Assembly: GCF_900078335.1 (NCBI RefSeq)
Contig: NZ_FKBR01000050.1
Coordinates: forward strand, 1-57,008
Length of the DNA stretch: 57,008 nucleotides
Direction: 5' to 3'
From: Bordetella trematum
Lineage (GTDB): Bacteria; Pseudomonadota; Gammaproteobacteria; Burkholderiales; Burkholderiaceae_B
Translations under genes and position numbers: made by a program
Shown here: positions 43,560 through 52,537 of the stretch, in pieces
Position numbering within the stretch: position 1 is the stretch's first letter
How the letters are laid out: each line of letters opens with the position of its first letter
Notes under the pieces: generated by a model
The model's database searches: none
Told to the model about the DNA's origin: nothing
What the model saw: the letters and a program-made list of their open reading frames with translations, nothing else

Positions 43560-43984
43560 CCTGCTTGGTAATAATAAGAATAATAATCTTCTTATTATTC
43601 TTACCGAACGGATGGGCATCGCTTAGCCATTTCAATTTTTGAGATAAGGTTCGGTACAGATAACCCATAAGCACGCACAGCGGCCCTCCAGCGTTGTTAG
43701 ACGCCGTTTCGGCTTCAGCGCATAGGTAAGACACCCCGCTTGCCTTCGTCTCTCACAAGGCGTTTTAGAAGCCACTGAATACATATTCTCTTCTTGGCGT
43801 TAAACCATCGGCCTATGGCCGATTGAGAAAGCCCGCCAGGGCTTTAGTGGCAAGGTCAGAACGCGCCCTCAAGGCGCGAGCTGCACCGCGCATGATGGAT
43901 TATCTTTAGATAATCTTAGATCGATTTCTCAAACTCCCCGCAAAGCCTTGCCCCACCTGGGTTTTCCAGATCGGGACGGGTGGC
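43560..43984. other. Non-coding candidate oriV segment with AT-rich inverted repeats
   Basis: Contains a perfect 11-bp inverted repeat AAGAATAATAA (43576-43586)/TTATTATTCTT (43592-43602) and GATTATCT-TT-AGATAATC (43898-43915), both AT-rich, in a span without a supported gene. Beside the iteron-like repeats these would be suitable unwinding elements. Placement of the origin is inferred. Confidence 0.4.
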
Positions 43985-44050
43985 GTTACGACGGTGAAAG
44001 GGTGACGTTACGACGGTAGGCGGGTGGTGTTACGACGGTGAACAGGTGCT
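43985..44050. repeat. oriV: Three 22-bp iteron-like direct repeats
   Basis: GTTACGACGGT begins at 43985, 44007 and 44029, exactly 22 bases apart, each followed by a looser G/A-rich half ending near GGTG. They overlap the last 14 codons of repC. IncQ replicons use 20-22-bp iterons bound by RepC. Three copies is a small set, and no further unit was seen. Confidence 0.65.
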
Positions 44051-44892
44051 GTTGCCGTGTGGCCAGGCCTCTTGATTTCCCATTTTCCCTTGGCGTACTC
44101 GTTTACTATCCAGCCCACGGCGGCAAGCTCGGCCAGTGCCTTGCGAGCGGTCTGGCGGCGTGTTTTAAGTGTGTTGGGGTTGGTGACTTCATCTGGCCAT
44201 ACATAGCCGCAAAGCGTGCCCAGCTCCACGCGCCCGGATTTGCCAGGGTCGATCCAGCCGCATAGCCGTTGGTGCATCAACCGTGCCGGGTCAGTCTGTA
44301 GCACCCGCACTTCCGCCATGTCGATACGGGCATATGGACGATGCCCCAGGATCGCTTCGGCAATGCGCGGATTCAGGGCAACCCATAGCCTACCGTCCGC
44401 TTCGTCAAAGGCGTGGCTCATCAGATGGAACGCGGCTTGCCGCCGGCCCTTCGTCACAAGAATGGTGACGTTCGACATGCGTAGCAGGCTAGCTTTGAGC
44501 GCCTTGATGTTGTCGCCGCTGTCCGTCATGCCCGTTTCTGAAAGCAGCTTAGTCAGACTCTCACGGACAACCAAGCCGTCTTGCTCAATGGCTTCGAAAC
44601 GGGGCTCAAGGAATAGCCGTAGCTGCCGCCCGGTCTCACTGGTCGGTTCCGGGGTCAGCAAGATGCCGTTCGGCCCGCCAAGGGCCACGATGCCTTGCAG
44701 AAGGCGCATGTCATCGGCCCCAAGAGGTTCGAAACCAACGAAGCGCATGGATTCGTCTTCACCAAAGGTGTAGGTCACGTCCAGCTTGCCCCGTTTGCGC
44801 TCGCCACGCTTGAGGCTGCGAAATAGGCCAGGTGCCAAACAGTGCGCGGGATCATGTCGAACGTGGGTCAGGTCATGCTTAGGCTTCTTCAC
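44008..44892 (-). CDS. repC: RepC, IncQ-type iteron-binding replication protein
   Basis: A 294-residue protein strikingly like RSF1010 RepC: DLTHVRHDPAHCLAPGLFRS, LKRGERKRGKLDVTY, then LHQRLCGWIDPG-type segment MHQRLCGWIDPGKSGRVELG and LCGYVWPDE. It binds iterons to open oriV. The C-terminus (HTATAPVHRRNTTRLPS) is extended and encoded by iteron-like repeats. The GTG start at 44892 overlaps the repA stop by 14 bases, so repA and repC are translationally coupled. Slightly longer than the 283 residues recalled for RSF1010. Confidence 0.92.
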   Translation of the reverse strand: MKKPKHDLTHVRHDPAHCLAPGLFRSLKRGERKRGKLDVTYTFGEDESMRFVGFEPLGADDMRLLQGIVALGGPNGILLTPEPTSETGRQLRLFLEPRFEAIEQDGLVVRESLTKLLSETGMTDSGDNIKALKASLLRMSNVTILVTKGRRQAAFHLMSHAFDEADGRLWVALNPRIAEAILGHRPYARIDMAEVRVLQTDPARLMHQRLCGWIDPGKSGRVELGTLCGYVWPDEVTNPNTLKTRRQTARKALAELAAVGWIVNEYAKGKWEIKRPGHTATAPVHRRNTTRLPS

Positions 44893-45709
44893 GCGGCCTC
44901 CTTTTCACCTTGCACTGCCGCTCCAGTACAGCAGGCTTCAACACGCCGCCGTCGTGCCGTCTAAACCAGAGTTGTTCTTGAAAAGGTGCGCCATAGTTGG
45001 CCTTGCTGACGCCAAAGCGAACAAAATACCCACGCTGACAATCATCGACCCCCAGTATCTCGGCCTCGCCTTGCGTCATGCCGGATAGGTACGATTGCCA
45101 ACGGATGTTATCGACCAGAACGGATGATCCTCGGCTGGCCTGCTGTTGGTCGCCAGCACCTACCATAGCCGCACCTTTGCTCGCGTGATGCAGAAAAACG
45201 ATAGAGCAACCTGTATCGGCAGCTATGGCCTCCATGCGCCCAATTACCTGCGCCATAGGCCCGCTCGCGTTCTCCTCCTCAATGTGGAAGCGTCGTAGCG
45301 TATCCAGAATCATCAAACGGCGGCCTTCAGCGGCTCGATTGAGAGCATCGAACCAGCTAGAAGCCATGATGTTGGGGCATTTACCGATCAAGGGTTCAAT
45401 GAGCAAACCATCAGCCACGGCTTGCCGTTCTGCGCTGCTGAGATGCGACCCAAGGGCGTGCAGACGATGGTGAATAGCAGTCGGTGGATCTTCAGCAGGT
45501 AGATACACCACCTGGCCCTTGGAAACCTCGCCTATTTCAAGCAAATCAGGCCCGCCGGCAATCTGCACGGCCAATTGCAGGGCCAGCATGGATTTACCAG
45601 CCCCACCAGGCGATACAAGAGCACCAACAGTACCCGCAACCATATTAGGCAGGACGTAATCAACGGGCGGCGGCAATTCTGTGAAAGCCGCCATCAGGTC
45701 AAGAGCCAT
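44879..45709 (-). CDS. repA: RepA, IncQ-type replicative helicase
   Basis: A 276-residue hexameric helicase of the RSF1010 RepA/DnaB-like type. N-terminus PPPVDYVLPNMVAGTVGALV, Walker A SPGGAGKSMLALQL (near residue 33), VVYLPAEDPPTAIHHRLHAL, Walker B RLMILDTLRRFHIEEENASG (near 130) and IVFLHHASKGAAMVGAGDQQ. It unwinds DNA at the origin with RepC. It starts 4 bases after the AlpA-like gene. The third IncQ component, the RepB primase, is absent from the island. Confidence 0.93.
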   Translation of the reverse strand: MALDLMAAFTELPPPVDYVLPNMVAGTVGALVSPGGAGKSMLALQLAVQIAGGPDLLEIGEVSKGQVVYLPAEDPPTAIHHRLHALGSHLSSAERQAVADGLLIEPLIGKCPNIMASSWFDALNRAAEGRRLMILDTLRRFHIEEENASGPMAQVIGRMEAIAADTGCSIVFLHHASKGAAMVGAGDQQQASRGSSVLVDNIRWQSYLSGMTQGEAEILGVDDCQRGYFVRFGVSKANYGAPFQEQLWFRRHDGGVLKPAVLERQCKVKRRPREEA

Positions 45710-45713
45710 ATAG

Positions 45714-45941
45714 CTAGCCCTCTACAGGGCCAGGTCGAGCCGCCTGAGCACCAGACGACTTACGAGCCTCAATCCAACTCTCTACCTCTGACAAATCCCA
45801 GGCAACATTCCTACTGGTGAGCGCGATACGGCGTGGAAATTCTCCTCGTTGCTCCAGGTTGTAAATCGTTCTTGAAGATAGTGGGATCATCTCCAAGAGT
45901 TTCTTCCTGTTGATGAGCACCATGTTTTCTGTTGTTTGCAT
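45714..45941 (-). CDS. AlpA-like regulator/excisionase
   Basis: A 75-residue winged helix-turn-helix protein of the AlpA family: MVLINRKKLLEMIPLSSRTI, YNLEQRGEFPRRIALTSRN, then AWDLSEVESWIEARKSS. AlpA proteins activate or direct excision of P4-type integrase elements. It occupies the place where IncQ plasmids have repF and lies 4 bases before repA, so excision and replication would be expressed together. Its promoter region is the near-identical copy of the one before trbJ. Confidence 0.85.
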   Translation of the reverse strand: MQTTENMVLINRKKLLEMIPLSSRTIYNLEQRGEFPRRIALTSRNVAWDLSEVESWIEARKSSGAQAARPGPVEG

Positions 45942-46030
45942 AGCTTGGCATCCAGTTGCTAACGAATGCCTTATGGTGCCTAGCAATACAGCTTGATTCA
46001 GCCAAATAATTGGCTAAAATGGTTGACATG
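45931..46030. promoter_or_regulatory. alpA-repA-repC control region (copy B of a duplicated region)
   Basis: About 90 percent identical to 42541-42640. It contains the perfect inverted repeat AGCCAA-ATAA-TTGGCT (46000-46015), which overlaps the possible start of the divergent regulator gene. A repressor bound here would affect both directions. Confidence 0.65.
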
Positions 46031-46996
46031 AAGAATGAGCCAAAAATCGTCATATGGGAAAATTGCGACCCATGCACCTCAGAAGCTCTTAAACAGTTTG
46101 AGGAGCGATGGCAGCCGTACTCCGTATCCTCGCGGCGCTACCCCATCATTCGATTGATCGAAGAAGTGATCGACCCCGCCGTGACGGCCTACATGGCAGC
46201 TCTTCCTGCGAGCTATAGCGGCTATATCCCTGGCGCCGGTACAGGCGTAGCTTTCAGCGCAATCATCCGACTGGTGGGATTCGAGGCGATGGTTCGTGTG
46301 CAGCGTCAGTTGCTGCGCCAATTCATCAAGACAGAGGATAAGCAAACCCCAAGAGACCAGCGCTTTGTCGCCACCCTAGAATCTTTAGTCGGACTGGTTT
46401 GGGACTGTGCATGCAAACGTCCGAAAAAGTCAGCGCCGACAAGTGGAGTCAACCTGAATAGCCAACGAAAGCATGGTTTTTGCGATTTCTGTGGAAACTT
46501 GACCGAGTTTGCATCCTTCATGGCGACGGTAGCTGACGAACAGATCAATGATGCTGAGCTGGAAGACCATCGAAAGCTTGAACTCAGCCACCAGTTTTGC
46601 GCTGAGCACCGTCCGAAGCTAGCAAATGGCGAATGGAATCCGGCATATCGCCAAGCCAAAAGATCTCATATGCACTTCAACCTCGAACTTGCCAGGCTTA
46701 ACCGCCAATGCGCAAGACGATCTACGCCACAGGCGGCATCCGGCGACCCGTTGGTGGATAGCTATTTCTACCACTACATGTTGGCGCAGACCGTCCAGCC
46801 AGCCGACAAAGCAGAACTACGCAATCAGGCCCGCTTAATGGCGGATTCAAAACTATCGGATCGTAAAAAACAGATGCTGGTACTCCAGCACTCTGGATTC
46901 AATCAGTCGGAGATTGCTCGAAGGCTTGGCATCGGACGCCAAGCCGTGTCCAAGGCATTGGCACTAATTCCTAACGCATTCCACTTGAAGAAGTAG
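46019..46996 (+). CDS. Zinc-finger/HTH regulator of the island, function unknown
   Basis: A 325-residue protein. A Cys-x2-Cys ... Cys-x2-His set (GFCDFCGNL near residue 155, QFCAEHRPK near 193) suggests a treble-clef zinc site. The C-terminus has a clear helix-turn-helix, GFNQSEIARRLGIGRQAVSK (near 297-316). The start is uncertain: TTG 46010, ATG 46019 and ATG 46028 are all in frame and none has a good Shine-Dalgarno; leader-poor translation is possible. It is divergent from alpA over a perfect operator-like repeat, so it is the best candidate for the island master regulator. Confidence 0.68.
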   Translation: MVDMKNEPKIVIWENCDPCTSEALKQFEERWQPYSVSSRRYPIIRLIEEVIDPAVTAYMAALPASYSGYIPGAGTGVAFSAIIRLVGFEAMVRVQRQLLRQFIKTEDKQTPRDQRFVATLESLVGLVWDCACKRPKKSAPTSGVNLNSQRKHGFCDFCGNLTEFASFMATVADEQINDAELEDHRKLELSHQFCAEHRPKLANGEWNPAYRQAKRSHMHFNLELARLNRQCARRSTPQAASGDPLVDSYFYHYMLAQTVQPADKAELRNQARLMADSKLSDRKKQMLVLQHSGFNQSEIARRLGIGRQAVSKALALIPNAFHLKK

Positions 46997-47010
46997 AACT
47001 CCAAGGAAAA

Positions 47011-47025
47011 TTTTAGCGGCTAAAA
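47011..47025. promoter_or_regulatory. Palindrome TTTTAGCGGCTAAAA, copy 2
   Basis: Same 13-bp core as at 42643-42655, here with one more pair. It lies in the 43-bp gap between the convergent regulator and integrase genes and might serve as a weak AT-rich bidirectional terminator as well. Confidence 0.4.
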
Positions 47026-47039
47026 AATCAGTGGGCATT

Positions 47040-48227
47040 CTACGCAGTCCACTCGTCAATCATGTCCGCCCAATCCTGCAACATCTCCGCGCGTTGCTCA
47101 CGGTACTCTGCCTTGTTGTACACGGCCCTCACGCCCTTCTGTTCATGCGCCAGGCACTTCTCGATCCAGTCAGTGTTGTAGCCGGCCTCATGCAGCAGTG
47201 TGCTGGCTGTGCGCCGCAAATCATGCGGCCCGAACTTAGCAAGCGTCTTCCCGTCTTTCTGCGCCGCTTTGTATGTCAGCGTCAGTACCTGGTTGAGTGT
47301 GGCACTGCTCATGGGCGCGTCCGAGTCGTACCGTGATGGCAGTACAAAATCGGAACCGCCGGCAAAGGTTTTCAGGGCAATGAAAATATCCAGCGCCTGC
47401 CGCGACAGGAATACCAGGTGCGGGTTACGACGCTTCATCCTTTCCTTCGGAATCGTCCAAAGCGCTTCGCTAAAGTTGATCTCGCTCCAGGTCGCGTTGG
47501 TTAGTTCGCTCTTGCGCACCATCGTCAGCAATAACAGCTTGGCCGCCGCACGGTTTGTTGGGCTTGTGCCCACTCGCTCCATGTACTGGTACATCAGCCC
47601 GATTTCTTCTGGCGTCAACGCTCGGTCACGTGGCTCGAATCGAGCGATGCTTGTTGGGCGCACCAGTTCTGCCGGGTTTTCGACCTTCTGCCCACGCTCG
47701 ATGGCCCAGCGAAATACCTGCAACACGATTTCACGCACATGAACGGCGGTGGCCGGTGCGCCTCGCTCAACAATGGCATCAGTCAGCGCCCGCAAGTCTT
47801 CGTGGGTGATCTCCACCAGCTTCTGATTGCTGAATTTCGGCTTCAGCTCACGCTCATAAACCGAGCGGCGCATATCGCGGGTGGAGTCGGCCATCTGGTA
47901 GCCACGCAGCCACTTCTCCGCCCAGGCACCGAACGTCTCTGCATCTTTGACCCGCGCCTTGTCTCGGGCTTTCTCCTTGGCCGGCGACTTGCCCGCCGCA
48001 ACCATCTTCTTGGCGTCACCCAACAGCTCGCGGGCTTCGGCCAGGGCGATGCCACCGACACCATAACGCCCAAAGGTGATGGTCTCCTGCCGACCGTTGA
48101 TTGAGTAGTTGTAACGGAACGAGATGGAGCCGGCTGGAGTCACTGCCACATAGAGACCTTCCCGGTCATTCACTTTGTAGAGTTTGTCCCTGGGCTTGAG
48201 ATTGCGCAGCTTGGTATCGGTCAGCAT
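47040..48227 (-). CDS. int: P4-type tyrosine recombinase (island integrase)
   Basis: A 395-residue integrase. The N-terminal DUF4102 arm-binding domain opens LTDTKLRNLKPRDKLYKVND and REGLYVAVTPAGSISFRYNY. The core carries Arg in LTMVRKSELTNATW (near residue 235), His-x-x-Arg in FGPHDLRRTASTLLHEAGY (near 325) and the Tyr nucleophile in VRAVYNKAEY (near 373). It stands next to the guaA end, reading in the same direction, as in other guaA-integrating islands. Shine-Dalgarno AAGGACAAGG precedes ATG 48227. Complete and presumably active. Confidence 0.93.
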   Translation of the reverse strand: MLTDTKLRNLKPRDKLYKVNDREGLYVAVTPAGSISFRYNYSINGRQETITFGRYGVGGIALAEARELLGDAKKMVAAGKSPAKEKARDKARVKDAETFGAWAEKWLRGYQMADSTRDMRRSVYERELKPKFSNQKLVEITHEDLRALTDAIVERGAPATAVHVREIVLQVFRWAIERGQKVENPAELVRPTSIARFEPRDRALTPEEIGLMYQYMERVGTSPTNRAAAKLLLLTMVRKSELTNATWSEINFSEALWTIPKERMKRRNPHLVFLSRQALDIFIALKTFAGGSDFVLPSRYDSDAPMSSATLNQVLTLTYKAAQKDGKTLAKFGPHDLRRTASTLLHEAGYNTDWIEKCLAHEQKGVRAVYNKAEYREQRAEMLQDWADMIDEWTA

Positions 48228-48248
48228 GTACCTTGTCCTTCTTCGTCT

Positions 48249-48358
48249 CCGATACCATGCTGAAAAAACCTCGAATTTATCGTATTTTTTCTTTATTAAA
48301 CAGTGACTTATAGAATATTGATACCATTAACACACAAAAGAACGCAGCATGGTATCGG
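48249..48358. promoter_or_regulatory. Candidate integrase arm-type sites and inverted repeat, right end
   Basis: A perfect 14-bp inverted repeat, CCGATACCATGCTG (48249-48262) and its complement (48345-48358), surrounds the AT-rich int promoter region. A further GATACCAT lies at 48320-48327. The same octamer lies near the left end at 36245. Likely integrase or excisionase contacts; they also allow autoregulation of int. Confidence 0.5.
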
Positions 48359-48460
48359 CATCAATCATGGCATCGCCAAACCATAATACCAGCTTTAATG
48401 CCATGCTCAAACGGTGCTTGGCGCTTCCCCCCGTTGCCAGATCGTGCCAGACACAAACAC

Positions 48461-48544
48461 AAAAAAGCCCGCAATTACGCGGGCTTAGCGGCTTTTCATG
48501 CCTTCAGATGCCTGACCGTGCCAGACGCGGGATCATTCCCACTC
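48461..48544. repeat. att site, guaA end of the island (84-bp direct repeat)
   Basis: The partner of 36101-36184. It includes the last codons of guaA, stop at 48533-48535, and a terminator GCCCGC-AATTAC-GCGGGC with T-run on the minus strand. The ten mismatches cluster in the loop between the two conserved blocks. The island restores a functional guaA end and terminator on integration. Confidence 0.9.
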
Positions 48545-50125
48545 GATCGTCGCCGGCGGTTTGCTGGACACGTCGTAGACCACACGGTTGATGCCGCGGA
48601 CTTCGTTGATGATGCGGGACGAGACGCGGGCCAGCAGGGGGTGCGGCAGGGGCGCCCAGTCGGCGGTCATGAAGTCGAAGGTCTGGACGGCGCGCAGCGC
48701 GACGACGTATTCGTAGGTGCGGCCGTCGCCCATGACGCCGACGGACTTGACGGGCAGGAAGACCACGAAGGCTTGCGAGGTCAGTTCGTACCAGGTCAGG
48801 TCGCTGGCGGGGTCCTTGGTGTTGCGCAGTTCTTCGATGAAGATGGCGTCCGCCTGACGCAGGAGGTCGGCGTATTCCTGTTTGACTTCGCCCAGGATGC
48901 GCACGCCCAGGCCCGGGCCGGGGAACGGGTGGCGGTAGACCATCTGCGGCGGCAGGCCGAGGGCTACGCCGAGTTCGCGGACTTCGTCCTTGAAGAGTTC
49001 GCGCAGCGGTTCGAGCAGTTGCAGGTTGAGCGTGTCGGGCAGGCCGCCGACGTTGTGGTGCGATTTGATCGCCACGGCCTTGCCGGTCTTGGCGCTCGCC
49101 GATTCGATGACGTCAGGGTAGATGGTGCCCTGGGCAAGCCATTTGGCGCCCTTGAGTTTGCCGGCTTCGAGCTGGAAGACCTCGACGAATTCGCGGCCGA
49201 TGATCTTGCGCTTGGCTTCGGGATCGGAGACACCGGCCAGCTTGCCCATGAATTGGCCGCTGGCGTCGACGTGAATGATCTTCACGCCCATGTTCTCGGC
49301 GAAGGTCTGCATGACCTGCTGGCCTTCGTTCAGGCGCAGCAGCCCGTGGTCCACGAAGACGCAGGTGAGCTGGTCGCCGATGGCGCGGTGAATCAGCGCC
49401 GCGGCCACGGACGAGTCCACGCCGCCGGACAGGCCGAGGATGACCTCGTCGCTGCCGACCTGTTCGCGGATGCGCTCAACGGCTTCGGCGATGTAGTCGG
49501 GCATGTTCCAGTCACCGGTGCCGCCGCAGATCTCGCGCACGAAGCGCGAGATGAGCGCCTTGCCCTGCACGGTGTGGGTGACTTCGGGGTGGAACTGCAC
49601 GGCATAGAAGCGGCGCGTTTCGTCGGCCATGCCGGCGATCGGGCAGGACGGCGTGGAGGCCATGACCGTGAAGCCGGGCGGCACTTCGGTGACTTTGTCA
49701 CCGTGGCTCATCCAGACCTTGAGCATGTCCTGGCCGGCGTCGTTCTGGAAGTCGGACAGGCCGGCGAGCAGCTGGGTGTCACCCTGGGCGGCGACTTCGG
49801 CGTAGCCGAACTCGCGATGGTCGCTGAAGCTGACCTTGCCGCCCAGCTGCAACGCCATGGCCTGCATGCCGTAGCAGATCCCCAGCACGGGCACGCCGGC
49901 CTCGAAGACGGCGGCGGGCACGCGCATGGAGTCGGCATCGTAGGCCGAGGCATGGCTGCCCGACAGGATGATGCCCATCAGGCCCTGGCCGGCCTGCTCG
50001 CGCACGAAGTCGTCGCTGACGTCGCCGGGATGGATTTCGGAATAGACGCCAGCCTCGCGAACGCGACGGGCGATGAGCTGGGTGACTTGCGAACCGTAGT
50101 CAAGAATGAGGATGCGCTGATGCAT
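48533..50125 (-). CDS. guaA: GMP synthase (glutamine-hydrolysing)
   Basis: A 530-residue enzyme that aminates XMP to GMP. The N-terminal class I glutamine amidotransferase has [17 protein letters not shown] (Cys near 84) and [10 protein letters not shown] (His near 175). The ATP-pyrophosphatase motif [16 protein letters not shown] lies near 230, and the GMP synthase C-terminal domain ends with IEWE. The end of the gene lies inside the island att site and is intact. It sits 97 bases downstream of guaB. Confidence 0.97.
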   Translation of the reverse strand: MHQRILILDYGSQVTQLIARRVREAGVYSEIHPGDVSDDFVREQAGQGLMGIILSGSHASAYDADSMRVPAAVFEAGVPVLGICYGMQAMALQLGGKVSFSDHREFGYAEVAAQGDTQLLAGLSDFQNDAGQDMLKVWMSHGDKVTEVPPGFTVMASTPSCPIAGMADETRRFYAVQFHPEVTHTVQGKALISRFVREICGGTGDWNMPDYIAEAVERIREQVGSDEVILGLSGGVDSSVAAALIHRAIGDQLTCVFVDHGLLRLNEGQQVMQTFAENMGVKIIHVDASGQFMGKLAGVSDPEAKRKIIGREFVEVFQLEAGKLKGAKWLAQGTIYPDVIESASAKTGKAVAIKSHHNVGGLPDTLNLQLLEPLRELFKDEVRELGVALGLPPQMVYRHPFPGPGLGVRILGEVKQEYADLLRQADAIFIEELRNTKDPASDLTWYELTSQAFVVFLPVKSVGVMGDGRTYEYVVALRAVQTFDFMTADWAPLPHPLLARVSSRIINEVRGINRVVYDVSSKPPATIEWE

Positions 50126-50222
50126 GGTGACTCTGCCGGTTGGAAATAAAAGCGCACCGGCCAGAACGGTTGAGCTCTGCCGGTGCGCGGTGCATTACGA
50201 ATATTGACCTGATCGAAGCAGA

Positions 50223-51746
<1,524 letters not shown>

Positions 51747-51826
51747 CTATAACCCTTGCCCCGATATGTCCGTGCCCGAGGGCCGACAATCAGACTTTCA
51801 GAAAGCTGTCGCGTACCCGCCACATT

Positions 51827-51884
51827 TTACCCGGGTAATTTGACAAGACACGGGGGCTTGCGGCACATTTCAATTTTACCCGGA
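51827..51884. promoter_or_regulatory. TTACCCGG repeats upstream of the DUF2239 gene
   Basis: A perfect palindrome TTACCCGGGTAA (51827-51838) and a second TTACCCGG (51876-51883) about 49 bases on, the latter just before the start codon. Spacing is close to a whole number of DNA turns. Probable operator; the regulator is not identified. Confidence 0.4.
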
Positions 51885-51891
51885 TTTAATT

Positions 51892-52425
51892 ATGAGTACG
51901 CACTTCACCGCCTTTCTCGACAAGCAGCGCATCGCGCATGGCTCGCCCGCCGAGGTCGCCCTGGCCTTGCATGGACGCCCGGCCGGCCAGGTGCTGGTGT
52001 TCGATGATGCCACCGGCCGCCAGACCGAGCTGGAACCGCAGCACAGCCCGGCCAGCGAGGCGCCGGCCAGCCCTGCCCCGTCGGTCGACGCCGTGCGCAG
52101 CCGCGGGCGCCCCCGGTTGGGCGTGGTGGCGCGCGAGGTGACGCTGTTGCCGCGCCACTGGGAGTGGCTGGCCAACCAGCCCGGCGGGGCATCGGTCACG
52201 TTGCGCAAACTGGTCGAACATGCCAGCAAGCATCCCGACACCATGACCCGCCAGCGCCAGGATGCCGCCTATTATTTTTTGTCAGCCATCGCCGGCGATC
52301 TGCCGCAATACGAGGCGGCGCTGCGGGCGCTGTACGCCAACGACCGCGATGCCCTGAACACCTGCATGGCAGGCTGGCCGGCCGATATCGTCACCTATGC
52401 GCTGGCCCGCCTTGAGGGGCGCTGA
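51892..52425 (+). CDS. DUF2239 family protein
   Basis: A 177-residue cytosolic protein of the DUF2239 family. Typical parts are FTAFLDKQRIAHGSPAEVAL, VLVFDDATGRQTEL, a variable Ala/Pro-rich linker (near 45-65), GRPRLGVVAREVTLLPRHWE and WLANQPGGASVTLRKLVEHA. The middle resembles a ribbon-helix-helix-like regulator segment, but the function is not known. It stands alone with TTACCCGG motifs just upstream, which may be an autoregulatory site. Confidence 0.85.
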   Translation: MSTHFTAFLDKQRIAHGSPAEVALALHGRPAGQVLVFDDATGRQTELEPQHSPASEAPASPAPSVDAVRSRGRPRLGVVAREVTLLPRHWEWLANQPGGASVTLRKLVEHASKHPDTMTRQRQDAAYYFLSAIAGDLPQYEAALRALYANDRDALNTCMAGWPADIVTYALARLEGR

Positions 52426-52537
52426 GACGGCCCTTCCCGTCGGTGCATGGCGGGGTCGGCGGCGATGACGCGACGGTTTTCTCGTTAAACTGCCGCTTTG
52501 GCCCGGGCCGTCTGCGCCCGCCCCCGCCTGTTCCACG

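Larger units (their letters stand above)
36101..48544. mobile_element. Integrative mobilisable island at the 3' end of guaA
   Basis: A 12.36-kb unit bounded by 84-bp direct repeats. It has a P4-type integrase adjacent to guaA, an AlpA-like regulator, IncQ-type repA-repC, iteron-like repeats, an IncP-type oriT with traJ, a trbJ-K-L fragment, and cargo sulP-uspA. It lacks a relaxase, coupling protein, RepB primase and most trb genes, so it could move only with a helper. From memory this backbone and target match the GIsul2 group of islands; here sul2 and arsenic genes are absent. Average GC is visibly lower than in the flanking chromosome. Confidence 0.88.

Noticed and set aside
42643..47025. 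Calling TTTAGC-N-GCTAAA a true KorA operator
   Set aside because: The IncP KorA site is GTTTAGCTAAAC with overlapping half-sites. The extra base between halves changes geometry, and no korA gene is present, so only similarity is noted.
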